Positions 13,466 through 26,561 of a stretch of 64,000 nucleotides of DNA are shown one piece after another; position 1 is the first letter of the stretch; each line of letters starts with the position of its first letter. The notes below the pieces were generated by a model that did no database searches, was not told the origin of the DNA, and saw only the letters and a list, made by a program, of their open reading frames with translations. The translations under genes were made by a program, and so were the position numbers. The stretch comes from Sarcocystis neurona (Eukaryota > Apicomplexa > Conoidasida > Eucoccidiorida > Sarcocystidae), in contig KL647333.1 of NCBI GenBank assembly GCA_000727475.1, positions 261,903 to 325,902 on the forward strand, given 5' to 3'.

Positions 13466-13691
13466 CCATCTCAAAGACCGGCGGGCGTCTGCACCTCCGA
13501 AGAGGCTTTTCCTCTTCTCTCTAGGTAAGCAGTAAAATAGAGGAGAACGAATCCCTTCCACCTTCTTTTACTCTTTGCCTTATATGAGCATCAAAACCAA
13601 GGCCGTTAACAGTTCCCGAACTCCCAGTGATCGTGCAGCGGAAGAAGCACTCACAAATACAGAGAAAACCTCCTTGTGTCTCGCACTCTGA
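13466..13691 (+). CDS. Candidate last two exons of a gene, unknown product
   Basis: Exon 13466-13524 follows GACCAGCTTCTTCTCAG and ends at TCTAG|GTAAGC. Exon 13589-13691 follows a strong pyrimidine tract (CTTCCACCTTCTTTTACTC and more) ending TATGAG. The intron is 64 nt. The first exon ends after two bases of a codon and the second restores the frame to give Ser, then about 33 residues to TGA at 13689. The joined peptide reads PSQRPAGVCTSEEAFPLLS, then SIKTKAVNSSRTPSDRAAEE and on to TSLCLAL. It is rich in Ser, Thr, Ala and Glu and looks like a disordered C-terminal tail. No domain is recognised. Support comes from two good acceptors, a good donor and matched phase. The start of the gene lies upstream and was not found; 12081-12196 may belong to it. 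Confidence 0.38.
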
Positions 13692-16600
13692 ACTGGCTTT
13701 TGACCGGAGTTACGCGACTCCTCCACGCATTCTCTTCTTCCGCAGTGCCCTGAAAAAACGGGCAGCTGTTCCCGGCTGTTATGCACATGATTCCGAATCG
13801 ACTTGTGTTTTTCTTCCCGTGCTGACGCGGATTCGCAGTTCGATCCGATATTTTTACTTGTGCGATAAGCCGGATTTTTCTTGGGAGAATCACTGCAAAA
13901 CACCCTTCCTCTGACGCTAGCAGAATTCAGAGGGAGTTGCAGAAGCTCAGCAATTCCGAAGGGAAACGCCGCTTCTATGTTGAAATGAATGTATTTCTTG
14001 GTCCTTCCAAGCACGCTCGATGCGCGCACAGCTGACTGCGGCGTCACTTCACGCGGTGGCTTACCCCCGTAGATCCACGCTGCCCAGCTGCAGCTGTTCT
14101 ACAGTTGACGCCAAGAAATACGACGAGCCGTTTCTTTTCCGATCGACAGCTTGTAAACGTATACCACGATCCTCCTGTCCGGCAAACTCCTCTCTGAAGC
14201 GTTTTCACACGGGAGGAGCTGCCCCCACGATGACGAATATGTCCACAGAAGCTTGCTGAATAACTCCAGCACATTCCTCCTGCCCAGTGGAGGGCTGTTG
14301 GAGACTTCGTTCGATTGCCTTCGTACTCGTCTGCCATATAAACTTCCGTTCAGGTCGTCATTTTGGCAGGTCGAACGAAGGTTTTCAACGCGTGCGTTCG
14401 GGTCAACTTGACCCACAGAGCAGCAGGACTAGCCACAGGGTCTCGCCTGTGCCACACGAGATCTGCTGCGGAGCTGCCACGAACTCTCTGCGAAAGACAG
14501 CCTTCTCCAGTTCGACAAGTGCAGTGTGGCCCCACGTGTGCGCTGCCTTTACAACACACAATCGATGGCCTCATCTCTTTCGGTCAACCCCGACACTGCG
14601 TCCAGGAAATATGCGAACTAAACATTGCTTTGTCTTCCGCAAGGAAGACAAGCAAAAATTGCAGAAATGTGGAAAGAACGACGGGTCTGCATTTTGGTCG
14701 TAGCCGTGTCTATCTAGTTCCATAGCAGTCACCCCAGAGAACAGGAGGCTACGCTTTCCGCGAACGCAAACTAGTGTCACTTCGTTAATTGCGACATATT
14801 ACTGCACCTTCTTCGACATAGCATTCGTAACCGGTGACGTCGTACACAGCTGCATGCTGTGCGACAATGCTGACACGGAATGTATTTGGGGTTTCGATCC
14901 ATCGACAATCCACAAGTCAACTTTTTTCCCAGTCTAATCCGGAGCACACGAACTTCCTAACCTCTCCTGATGTCTTGCCTCGTGCTCTTGGGCAAGGAGT
15001 TGCAGGCGTCCTCTGCACGCTACGCGCTGCAACAACTAGATTGCTTTACTTCATGCCACGTTTCTTGCCCGCCTGTTTTGAATGTCCATTAGATCCTACT
15101 GCCTGATCACTGCCCAGAATGGCAACCCACTACACCACCTGATACTTCTGATAGTTTTCTGCTTTCGACACTTTCGTGTTCCCTTCCTCCCAGATGATAC
15201 GCGAAATTATGGAACGTGGTACTTTATCTTCCTCCGCCTTCACCACTTGCCCATCAAGGTAGCGACAATTTCCTACTGAGAGTGCAAATTTTGATCCCAC
15301 TAAAAGCAGAAAGACGGGAACGCCTGTATCCTCGTGTACAACTAACCACATGAACAACTAACTACATGAATTTGAGCCCATATTCATGCTGCACACGTTC
15401 ACCTTTTTCTCGACTCGTCGTCTACCCTCAATCGTGCAGAGTTCATTCATGCGACAAGCAATGCGAGTCAGCACTCGCTGTCGACCAACACAGGCAGAAA
15501 CGCTTCCGGGCTTCAACTGCTTATTCGGAGGTCAGGTCACTGTAATATCTCTGCCATATTTCAATAAATAGCGTGTTCTTAAAAAATGCCACAAAACCTG
15601 GGTGTCCAGTCGGCGTCCTCTTCGAGCTCGACACGACACCGGTGTCGTTCGACATTGTATTCTGGAGGGATCAAATCAGGAACGGTGTTCTTCAGCACAG
15701 TGGCGAACATGTGGCCGGCCAAAGCTGCACTACTTGTTGTTATCCTCTACTAGTGAAGCGCCACGAGGGGTCTGCGTTCGTATTCACTTAGACCTTTTGC
15801 TTGCGTGGTCTTAATTGGCGGTTATCCCCAAGTCGAATACACTCGTCAGGATGCCCTTGGAAGCAAGAGTCTAGCTTTACCAATAAAATATGTCCACAGA
15901 CTACTCAAGTGAAGCTGAAATATCACGTATGCACATTTTTACTTGTTGGTGCATACGCGTACGGAGCAGTTTCTTTTTTTTTTGCTTGTGCCTCGAAGCA
16001 ATTGGTAGAAAATGAGGACCATACGAGAAAAAGCTGTACCGTAAATACTCTAGGCTGTAGTGAATACTGATATGCGACACGCCGTGTTTTGTGTTGGACT
16101 CCCCCCACAGTGTACGGAAGTCCTCCACGTTTGTTTGTGTTCCAGGAAAGTACGTGATTCGCACGTTATTCTCTTAGGCAACAAGGCCTCTGGTATTGTA
16201 ATCGATAGCTCGAGCCTTCGAAGGCAGTTCCCCGTCACTGCTGTCGCCGCTGCCCCAGGCGCCCAGGCCATTACGTCGCCCTGTGCTGTACGATTCACGG
16301 GCTGTGCCGTTTGCCACTCTTATCGGCGGAAGGTCTACCTGCAGAAAAGTGCAGACGGATAGAACGCCTTTACACCAGATTTTGACAACATTTCCAATTT
16401 CCCGGTGTACCTTAATTCTGGTAGCTTCTTCTACGGCGGATTCATGCTCGGGAACGGTTATCGCTGTGGATTACATAGAACGACTTGCCTCTATATGCCT
16501 TCGCAGCAGGATCTGCCATTTTCTATCAATATTGCAATCCCGCTCTGCAAGGCACAGTGTGCGTGATGCTGAAGGCAAAGCTCCATCCAACAGAGTGAAC

Positions 16601-17728
16601 GACTTCGTTAGAAAAGTGCTACAGTCGAAGATTTGACCTAACCTGACGCCTGACTGTCACGCACGACTTTCCAAATCTCACAAGCGGAAAATCCTGACTG
16701 TATTAGACAGGCCGTATGTTGCTAAAGCACACAGAATATCGATTCAACAAGGCACGGCTAAGCAACCGCGTGCCTGCTCCCGTATCCACCTCCAGCTATT
16801 AGCCGTCTGGCTTATGACATCCTTACTCATCCCTCGTTCCTCAGGGGCCTCCACGGAACTCAGCTATTCACGACTGAAGCAAGAGTTATCCGCCATCGTC
16901 TCTGTCGTGCCTCCTGACCGCTGCGCACGAGTATAGTAGACACAAACGTGAAACGAGCGAGTTTGAGGCAGGCGAAGCGGGATTTTGTTGCAGAAGAGCC
17001 TGAGTGTACTGTGAAGAGCGACGTCACGATGAAGACAGCGCTTTCACTGCAAGCCTCGTCCAAATACGAAGGATAACAGAGCGCAACGTCAACCGTTTTG
17101 CTCTCACGTGAATACACATTGCGAAACCAGTGCAACAGGTAATCTTGCAGGCGTCTTCACCGCCTCCGGATTGCACCACGTTTACTCTTCATACGCTTTT
17201 AGTCACCAGTACACTTGCACACACCACGACATGGGGCAGAGAGGAAAGACCACCTCACGACAGTTGAAATCTTCCACATTAACTCTTAAAGTTGTTGCGC
17301 CTAGCAGTCTTTGACTTTACGGTTAACGTGCTCTCATCAAAGGCTGCGGCATTTTCCCGTGTCTATGCAACCTGGCGTTGCAGCAACCCTAGCAACCACG
17401 CCTGTTGAAGCACAACACTCCCAATTGTTGCTTCGTTGTTTTTCAGCAGTACAAGATGATGCTTTGCCCACACATCCGTGCTCCCCCGCCGTGCAACGAA
17501 GGCAGAAGTCTGTACTCTGAGCCTGTTGGGACGGTTTCATTCTGAATGTCGTCGCTCTAGAGTTTGACAAAAAGAGACCGCTTCAGGTCTCTTGTGTCTC
17601 TGTGAACACACAGCCACATTAGAGCAGCTGCTGCATATCCGGCTCAAACACACGTGCATCCGAATGTTACGCAAGAGTTCGACGACAATGACGTGTGATG
17701 TCGATGCGCCGCGTAAAACAACTGCAGC
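13692..17728. other. No supported gene
   Basis: The longest frame is 155 codons (13580-14047, -), overlapping the candidate gene above on the opposite strand. Several 100-138-codon frames occur at 14.1-14.7 kb on both strands in overlapping positions, which argues for chance. No motif is recognised. Confidence 0.45.
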
Positions 17729-17772
17729 ATGGTCTCGGAAGAGGAGCCGTACACTCCTTCTACCCCGTTAGG
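17729..17772 (+). CDS. Candidate first coding exon
   Basis: An ATG in good context (A at -3, G at +4), just downstream of an in-frame stop, opens MVSEEEPYTPSTPLG and ends at a consensus-like donor (TTAGG|GTGAGT). The acidic and Pro/Thr-rich start is typical of protein N-termini, but 14 codons is very little evidence. Two possible continuations in the right phase exist near 17975 and 18001; both give short peptides ending in stops. The candidate exon at 18174-18320 does not join in phase. Confidence 0.2.
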
Positions 17773-18173
17773 GTGAGTCCTGTCGCTGCACAATATAATC
17801 ATCCCCTGTCTTATTTACACCCCTCGTGATAGCAAATGGTCATGGAACAGGCTTGTTACCAACCAGACGTAGCAGAGCCCTGTCTTGAAGCTTCAAGCTG
17901 CTCACATTGATCAAGTACTTCGCATCTCTCTTTTTTCTCATTGGCGGGAGAAAGGCCTTGGCTTCATTTGTTCTTTGTTCTCTGCTTGCTTCAGAAAACT
18001 AGAAAATAATCCGTTAGCGTGAGCGCGCCTCTCACGGAGGCAGGAGACAAACGTGCACGAAAAGTAGTTTAAAGTCTGCTCCAGAGCCACCGACCAGAAT
18101 TTTTCTACTGGCCAGGCCACTTCCTTGCTCAGCTGCTAGAGTTTTGAGCCACCAGTTTACTCTTTTTGAGCAG

Positions 18174-18320
18174 TGTGCCCACGCATGTATGCTAGAACTG
18201 GCCGTTGTCTGCTACTGCGCCAGGCTCCTTCGAGAAACCCAGGATTCCGCAGCAGTGCAGACTTCGCTTTGCCGCGCACAGGAGGGCCAATCGTTCCAGC
18301 GTATCTCACATGAAGACGAG
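18174..18320 (+). CDS. Candidate internal exon, Cys-rich then charged
   Basis: An exon of exactly 49 codons, phase 0 at both ends, lies between an acceptor (TTTACTCTTTTTGAGCAG) and a donor (GACGAG|GTAGTG). It begins with a Cys/Leu-rich helix (CMLELAVVCYCARLLRE) and ends with a charged part (SFQRISHEDE). A second frame through the same bases is also open until just before the donor, so the reading frame is not certain. A possible phase-matched terminal piece follows an acceptor at about 18460 and reads EPAVCSRHK to a stop. No family is recognised. Confidence 0.22.
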
Positions 18321-21048
18321 GTAGTGGTCAGGATAATCTGATGCACCTTTACCAACGAAGAGCAAGCAAACAGCATGCTGAACAGTGGAGTGACAGCGCC
18401 TGCAATAGCTTAATCTACACCTCACGGTGCAAAACATTCCTATTGCGAGGAGCCAGCAGTGTGTTCAAGACACAAATAAGATATCCACGTCGGTTCCACC
18501 ACCCGCCCTACAATCTACTGAAGGTTTTTAGTCCTCCGTGGCACGACCACCTCGCCGACGAGAGGCTCCAACTTGCACGGGAATTTTTAGGTTCCCCTGT
18601 AAGCCGATAAAAGTAGGGGGGATATAAAATAGTCTTAACAACTGTCCCCGCTCTAAAATTGCAGAGTGATACGTAGAAAAAAGACAATTGTTCTTCACGC
18701 GTTGCAATCTCATTTTTATCTGTCGCTCTGTCCTAGGCGAGCATCGTATCACAGAATGATACTAAAGGGGTGTTACGACAATGTGCATTAGCTGTTTTCG
18801 TGAAGCGTCGGGATTCATTCGTCCCACCGTTCCACAAGTGCACGTGTGGAAGATGATTTCGAAATGTAGACTATCGGCGTCCACGTACACTCTGCCGCTT
18901 TCTGCCGTGAGCCCCTCCCACTCGCGGGGACCAACAAAGATACAACTTTTTTATCTTGTTATTTCTCGCGAGTGCCGCCCGCCGCGTCCGTGTTGTCCTC
19001 TGCAGGCCATCGGACACCTTGAACAAGGGAGCGTGCTTCGTGTTCCTACACACCATTGATTTCTCATGTTGAGTTCCAAATATCTAAGGCAGAAGGTGGC
19101 GTCCATTTGTCCCCAGCCACTCTCAACTTCTGCCTACCAAAGGTCATCTCTCAGAATTCTGTTATCCCCCGTGCTCAGCATATCTGGTGGCATCACCCAT
19201 TCATATGCGGCTTATGAACATAAACCAAGAGTACCTCCAGATGTCCACAATCCACGAGGTTCTTCCGAAAGTATAGTGCAACGTTGCACTACATCGTACC
19301 CCTGACCTGCAACCACCTAACTGATCAAAGTAACGGCACAAAGCTTCTAAAAAGACCCTCTCCGTCCAAACATAAAGGCAAACTACGCCACAGCTGACGG
19401 CAGCGCCAGCCCCCCTACACTACAGATAGTAACAAACGGGAGGACAGCCCAGATGTCCTATTGTGTGTTAAGCAATCTTCTCCTGCAGAGGTGTCGTTTC
19501 ACAGGTGGCCGTACAAGAAGTAGCTTTGCACCCATTCTTTCACTTCCTCTACGTGAATGTGCACAGCACAAAGAGGGAGACAGGATTACTCTCTAGCCCC
19601 CAGAATGCGTTTTAGACACCTGCAAACGCTGCATTTGGTCACCACTAATGATCTGCGCATCTCGACACCAAGACATTGTTACCTGCTCTTATCTAAACTG
19701 CACCTGGCTCGAAACATGCTTTGTCCTTACAATTGGCTTCGCGTCGTGGGCTGTCACTCACTGCCAAGCATTGTTCTCAGCCGTCCGGAAAGTCCCTCAG
19801 GTGCTCAGATGCATCGTTTTGTACTTTACGTGGACAGACTTCCTAGCCAGATTTTTCTAAGATATCAGATTTACCTTAGGAGGAAGTCAGGGCCCAAAAA
19901 ATTGAATGAACATCACTGGCAGTGGGGGCGGGGCGGCCACGGAGGAAGCCTCTTGTCCTTGGTCTCTCTCGTCCCGTTCAATCGCCGCTTGACTTGCTTT
20001 GGCACCTTCTACGCGAGCATACCCCCCATGGTATCCAGTTTTTACCACCTGTGACGGTGCGGTGATTTATTCAACCTTCGTCAGTATTCCGTGACTTTGT
20101 GACGTACGTACGCGTTTCTAGGGGACAAACAACGAGAACCTAGATCTAATTTTCCACCTTTCCCGACTGTTGCTGATAAAGTCACACTACGCAGTACCCA
20201 GGGCTACTTGCGCCGTAGTAGTACCTGTGTTCCAGAATAGCAGGCGACAACGCAGACGTACGTTGAGGTGCGTCTTCCAAGGCTTGCTGGATGGAGAACA
20301 TTGATGACATCGACGCTAGCACAACTTTTTTGTAAAGGCCACAGTGCACATTTTTTAGTCGGAAGTTAAACATTACATACCCTTCGCCTATGTCGCCGGA
20401 CATTCGTGTTGTCTTGCAGAGACATCCCCCAGTCCCAGGCAGAATAGTCGTGGCTTTGTCTTTCCAGCGGAGTTAAGCGGCTACGAGACAGGCTATATAT
20501 TGCTGAGCCTGAAGCTGCTTTCAGCCGTGAATAACGATGGACAGCTTCAGGCGGCTCTTTTCTTCTGAGCGCTCCGGGGTGAGTATTCTGAGCAGTAGGG
20601 TCGGATGTTCTTTGTATTGTCACTATGTTTCAAGAGGCCAGAACACCAGCCCAGACCGTCGGCGCGTGTATCAAGGAAGTGCACTGTGAGTATCGGTGAA
20701 CTCACAGGCACTGCCAAGCGCATTTAATAGTTCCTCAACTAAAGCATAGCCATTTGGACTCTTTGCAGGTGGGTTTGGGAACACGTAAATCCGTCAGTCA
20801 TCCAGGACCATAAGCTGAGAGCCCCCGCTTTTCTTTTGTAGTCAAGAACGACACTGTTATCCATGAAAAAGTTGCATGAACAGTTCTGCTTTGTGTTCAC
20901 TACTTTCCTCTGAAGGTACCGCCTTGAATCTCTGTCGCCGCACATGTGGATGACATCCCGGCATCTGGAAATCTTGCTGGCGCAGTACAATCCTAAATTT
21001 GAGCAATTCTACAAACGGTCACCTTTCTGTGTATCGCCCACTTATAGT
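18321..21048. other. No supported gene
   Basis: A 165-codon frame (19557-20054, +) and a possible short exon ending at a donor CCCCT|GTAAGC near 18600 are present. Neither has partners or motifs. Confidence 0.45.
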
Positions 21049-21339
21049 TTATTGAAAGCCTAGGTTCAAGCTTCTCACGAACCCCCACCGCGCAATCAAC
21101 AGTTCTCCTCTCTCCCTCTGTGTATCTTCTTTAGCCCGAGAGCACCAGGTCTCCACCACTTTGAATCTACGGCTCCAATAGTGGAGCAAGACTTTATGTG
21201 CTGCAGTTTCCCTAAGTTTTTCTCCCCAAAATTCCGCTGAATCGTGAGGCATTGCCTTTCTCCTGTTGAGTGTTACGCCTTTCATTCTGCTGCCAAAGTT
21301 TATCATAAAGTATGTCTCATGGGCTCCAGGAGGAAACAC
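21049..21339 (-). CDS. Coding-like open frame, strongly charged, unknown
   Basis: A minus-strand frame of 96 codons ends in TAA at 21049. From about residue 17 it reads like a helical charged protein (RMKGVTLNRRKAM, then EFWGEKLRETAAHKVLLHYW, then RAKEDTQRERGELL). Trp, Arg, Lys and Glu are spread as in a folded helical domain, with few of the Ser/Leu/Arg runs seen in the chance frames around it. A donor TTC|GTGAGA near the end could close an internal exon after LLIARWGF. An acceptor is possible just before the Arg-Met, but its pyrimidine tract is poor. No family is recognised with confidence. Confidence 0.22.
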   Translation of the reverse strand: MFPPGAHETYFMINFGSRMKGVTLNRRKAMPHDSAEFWGEKLRETAAHKVLLHYWSRRFKVVETWCSRAKEDTQRERGELLIARWGFVRSLNLGFQ

Positions 21340-23827
21340 TCCGGTTTGCGGCTGGAAATAATGCAGATTTGCACGGTTGAAGCGACGTTGTACGCTCGTA
21401 TTGTTTTCATTCTCCTGCTAGAGGACGAACCAAAAATCATTTCAGTTTGCTATCCGCGACTTTTTTTTACGCTTGTCATTAACACAACCTGACGATGAAG
21501 GACTGACGCAAATGCAGTAATACCGCGGCGAGGAATACACACTGGTGAGGCACCAGCAATCTGGGGTGTGCCCTCAAGATTTGTATCATTTTAGGGCATC
21601 CGACGTCCAGAAGGCAATAAATTCGGCTGCCGACATTCTTCAGCTGACGGCTCCTAGTGCGTGTTCCTGCAATGTTAGCTTTTTCAGTGTATGAGCTGAG
21701 GTTTTTCTGCTGTATCCGTCTACGTCATCGTTCCAAACCTGCAGGACAGTAGTACACAATGTGTGTAGTATTCGTGATACCAGCTAAGGCATCAACAACA
21801 TAGCTAAACGAAACACAAAAAGTTTGTTACCAGGTGTCAAAGTGCAGTTGTACCAGAGCGCAACACTTGTTTATCTTTTTCTCTACAACCTTCGTGACCG
21901 AAGAATTTCTATAGTTCAGACAACTTTGTTGCTTTCAAGTGGATGCTAACATACGGGAAGCCGGCCAGTCTAAATGCTGTTTATGTTCAGCCCGAGACAT
22001 CGATGCAACACGTACGTCGTGGTCTCTGCTGCCTCCATCCAGCAACTCTCAGGAAAAGCACAGAGCACCACGGTGGACTTACAGTCCGCTATATGTCCGC
22101 GTTGGTCAACAAACCTGTTAAAGCTTGCAAAGAGTTATATGAGACTGTGTAGGAAATGTCCGTGTGCACTGTTGCGGGGCACAGAGTGACTGGGTCGCAC
22201 GAAAATATGAAGCAGCAGAGGGACGCTGGCGGGAGCAACTGTTTCAGCGCCTGCTCGAGCGTTTTGCTCTCTGCCTAGAATACAAAGTTCGATTTGAAGG
22301 TCTAGATCTTGTACAGTCGCTTCCTTCTTTGCTTCAACATTGATTACGTCCCACAGCGTCTCCACCGGCCTGCGATGCAGACTGAAATCCAAGTTAGAGC
22401 TGGCACCTTCTTAGCCGCTTCCTTGTTCTCACACGTTTTAGCTCTTTGGCGGGTCACACAGGTCGATCCCTGTTTGCTTGGAAGCATGGTTTGCGCCTTC
22501 TTACGTCGCAACGAGCTGCGTAAAATCTGCCTGTTTTATACTGTGGCCAACACAGCAGGCGCCACCTTAAAATATGGGTTACCAACTCTCTGAAAAATTG
22601 AAAAAGACTTATACTATACTCGGCGCCCTTGCCTAGTTCAAGTCCTGAGGACCCTGGAATAGCAGCAGAGATGTAACTATCGGCTGGCGTGTCGCGACTC
22701 TTGGCGCACCTGGTCAGCTGCAGCACAGCTAATCAGTGAGTGCAAAGTCCTGCTTGTCCCTCCGGTACAAAGGGCCATGAAAACCGCTTAGCGGTGTCAG
22801 CCGCACACACTCCGTACTTGCACGTGACGTACGTAACTGTCATGAGTCAGCAGTCAAATCTCTTACATAGACCCTTGTAAGGTCTCCCAGATACTACAGC
22901 AGAGTATTTTCAATGCGCCTGAGATGTTGTTTCTAATGCTCTGGACGCAAACATCGCGTAGTGTCTACACCTTAGTACCAAAAAATCAAAGTACTCCCTA
23001 ACGACCAAACTCGAAAAACGCAAAGAGTTCATGAGCAAGTAGTGTTAAGATGTGATGAAAGAATGCCAGAGTCGTAGATTCGCTAGTGGCAAGGGTGCTG
23101 ATTTGCTTCAGTACTCTTGCAGATGTGTACCACCCTTCCACCTACAGGCGGCTTCTATAACGCCAGGAAGGGCAAACCTCTGTACACATGATTACGTGTA
23201 CGGTTTCTCTCTCTACGTGTAGCGGGCGGTTGTTTATGGTGGGTAATACCGAGACAAAACATGCGGCGTTTTAGGCGTCCTGTTGACTACGCTCCATGAA
23301 AAAGACGAAAGTGAGCGCACCACACGAGAAACTACTGTAACAAGACAGCCGGGTGCGCGCACCACCAAGAACAAGAGCATACGTGTCGTGCGCAAAAGCC
23401 TCTATGATTTCAGGTTTTGTTTCGTCCCATTCCAAAATGCAAAGGACACACCACTTTTCAGTACCAGTCCACAGTTCACTAAAAAAAATGGACATCTGCA
23501 AGCAAAAAAGACCAAGGTGACAATCAGTTCGCCCCTACAAGCCCTACAAATCGGGTGTGTGAAGGAGTCCTACGTCTCGAATATACGTGAACTACGCTTC
23601 GCCTTCTGACGGAAAAAACAGAAGCTCGGATTGCTCGTTTGACCGTGGCCTCCCTCGTTGCAGATCAAATAGTCTTCCGTGCATACGACTTGCACTCACA
23701 TCATCTGGTAAAAAAATCACTACGCCGGCCTGCCCACCGTACGTTGGAGGTCGTGGCGAAGCGCACGCTTCACAGTTCTTCTTCGTTGACGCACGCAAGA
23801 TCGAGACGAGTACAAACGTACAAATAC

Positions 23828-23864
23828 ATTCATACACACACACACACGCACACACACATACAGA
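23828..23864. repeat. CA/TG microsatellite
   Basis: About 37 bases of CA dinucleotide with single TA and CG interruptions, directly visible. Confidence 0.9.
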
Positions 23865-25473
23865 AACAGAGTGTACAAGACGAGGCCTCCGAGGAAAAGG
23901 TTCGTAAACAGTGGGCATTAAATCTGAAAAAAGTCTGATACGATGAACATGAGACAACATGTGACTCCTTCTCTCCCCACTGCACTATTATTTGCTGCCT
24001 GCTGATGTTGTGCCTGTTCTTCCAAACTTCCAGTAGGTTGCAACAAACCCACCAAGCACAGCTACGTTGTTCCCAGTCGAGCCGCGCCTACGCTCATGCA
24101 GGACGGCGTTGCGAAGTGTGTCGGCCGAAGATATACTTTGTCAAGCACCGATGATAGTGCGCACGCACAAAGGACAAACTCCGGCCAGCTTCTCGTACAA
24201 CAGAATATTCAGCGAAAGACCCGACATCGCTCAAGTAGCCGCACTAATCCAATCAGAAGTCGTTTTCAGAGAATTATTACGTGTTGAGGCGACATAGTAG
24301 TAGACCTACAGACTCCACAGGAGAAGCGGGCGAAGAATAAATTTCAACCATAATATCAGGCAAGTCCGTAGCTCCAGGCTACCTGCTGCACATACGGAGT
24401 AACACGCGCCCTCTCCACCAACGCGAAGTCATCCCCAGTAGATCTATTCTCCTTTGCAAGCACCGTTCAGACTGGCGCACGTTGTTGTTGCACCAGACAA
24501 TGCCAGATAGGAAAAAACCGGAATAAAATCTCTTTTTTCTAGTGTTCTTGATTGATCCACTTGAGAAGGAATCTGCTGAGCTCGCGGGTATCACTCAGGG
24601 TTCCCCAGTAGAAGTGATGCGAATCCGCCCATGGGATGACTCGGGAGGCGCCCGGAAGAGTGTTTGCCTTTCGACGTGACTCAAAATACTGGATAGTAGC
24701 GGCCCCGCTACCGAAAGAGGTCCTGCATCTAGCGCACCTTGGTCGCCGTTTTGCGACCTCCAGAGTTACGATTGTGAAATATTTTTTGGAGGGCCGCTTA
24801 CAGTAGGCACCTTCGTTGCTTCCCAGCACATTTGATTTGCAATTAGGTTCCCTCTTCCCTCGAAGGAATCGCCCAGCATGTGTGCATCCGTCACATTATA
24901 GTGTCGGAAGGCCGTGGTACGCCTTACCAAATGGAAGATCAGATCCGCTCCGGAGACATTTTGTCTGCGGATCTTGTGTCCACAAATTATGCAGGTGACA
25001 TTAAAGAGAAAGTATTAGGTAACGTTCCACGTTCAAGTAGTCTTTAGTGTTGGCAAGCAACCGCGGGTCCGTAGTCTTACGACGTCATCGCACTGAAACA
25101 GCTGGCCGTTAGGGCCTCAGACAGTGCCGCCGGGGTGCAGTCAGTTCCACGATTCCGTTCTCCCATCGTGAATCACTGCGAACACACAAACTTGTAGCCC
25201 TATGTGCTTAACGTCGAATGGCCAGCGTCAAATGGCCAGAGCTGCCGGTTAGTTGCGCATAATGGAATTTCACGGTACTTCTGCAGGGAGGCAGCCTGTG
25301 CAGTTGATGTACTGTTTCGTGTCCCGCAGCTGTCCCGCGTTAAGCCAAAATTTCAGAAAACGAGGCGGAAGCTTGCAAAGCCACTCTTGTTGTTCTTGGC
25401 GCGTGCCCCACAAGTAGATCGCCACAAGTGCCACCACCTCACCTCTGTATCGGTTAACGAGTCCATATTCATG

Positions 25474-25505
25474 CAGACAGGATTGCCCGTTGGCAATCCT
25501 GTCTG
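25474..25505. repeat. Perfect 14-bp inverted repeat with 4-base loop
   Basis: The left arm CAGACAGGATTGCC (25474-25487) and right arm GGCAATCCTGTCTG (25492-25505) are exact reverse complements around the loop CGTT. As RNA on either strand this gives a stable 14-bp stem with no mismatch and a tetraloop. No U-tract follows, so it does not look like a bacterial-type terminator. Its function is unknown. Confidence 0.95.
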
Positions 25506-26561
25506 TCCCATTGTTCCGGTTCTTTCCTAGTGTCTCTTCTGGACAGTTCAACGCCCTCGTAAATCAGTGAGTCAGATGCCACGCGTAGAATACGGATCGG
25601 CAGTTTGCATTTGTGAACACGTCCAGTCCATTTTCAACAGTACTACAGAAGTGCAAGAAAAGTTTCGCTGATCAAGGAAAAGCCTATTCAGGAGCATATT
25701 ATGCAGTCTACGTGGCAAGATAAGTTGAACAGCTTTTGTAACGGCATGTCCAGCAGGTGTTTCTTACATCTTTCTTCTCGAACCTCAGTTTCATGCACCT
25801 GGGGACACAACGCAACGAACGAAACAAGGTTGCAAGCTGTGTCACCGGCTACAAAATCTCCTTCTTATGCCAAAGGCACTGCACCTCACCAGAATAGGAA
25901 GAGAACAGTGCGCGCGTGGTCGTCAACAAGTCACGGAAGTCAGTGTTTACAGGTCCACACTCGACAAAGTGTGTGCTCAAAGTGGCTGCTTCGTGCACGT
26001 TATCGTTCGCGAACATCCCGTGTTGAAAAGTACTCGACCAGCACACATAGACATCTGATGTCTTGCTTTATAACCTGGAACCCTGCGTTTGATTGTTTTT
26101 TTTTCAGCAAACAAGTTGCTCAGCCACGTTCCCCCAAACGGCCTCTGTAGACAAACTATAGGCACTAACCGGAGGGCACCACTTTGTCAGAATTTGGTAG
26201 CGAAAAGTTTTTCCTCGTATAAGGACTCTGTCTCTCAGCGGCAGATTCCTCGGAACCTGACCTCCAGAAAATTTCAGGCATCAGTGATGGTTAAGCAAGG
26301 CAAGAGAGGGCAGGAAAGGACAGATTCTACCCTGACCTTGTTCCCTGAGCGGTTCGATTTCATCCCCGTATACTGTATTTAACTGTTGAATCTGGACGCC
26401 ACGAACGAGTGTAGCAGATTCTGATTATATGCGAAGAGCCCAGTCATCTTCTGCGGGTGCTCCTCCGGGTGCGTCTCTCGTTTTGTCGTCCACAAGAATT
26501 AGGGATGAATGCGTGGTCCGAATACCACGACAGAACATCCTATTATTGCGAAAGTGTGCGT

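Larger units (their letters stand above)
21340..26561. other. No supported gene; CA repeat and a perfect hairpin
   Basis: Open frames up to 149 codons (25701-26150, +) show no motif. A CA repeat near 23.85 kb and a perfect inverted repeat at 25474-25505 are listed separately. Confidence 0.45.

Noticed and set aside
13841..13852. tRNA B-box-like GTTCGATCC
   Set aside because: No A-box at the right distance and no cloverleaf can be drawn; other GTTCGA words in the window fail the same test.
19900..19940. Minus-strand exon bounded by a C-rich acceptor and AAG|GTAAAT
   Set aside because: All three frames between the two sites contain a stop.
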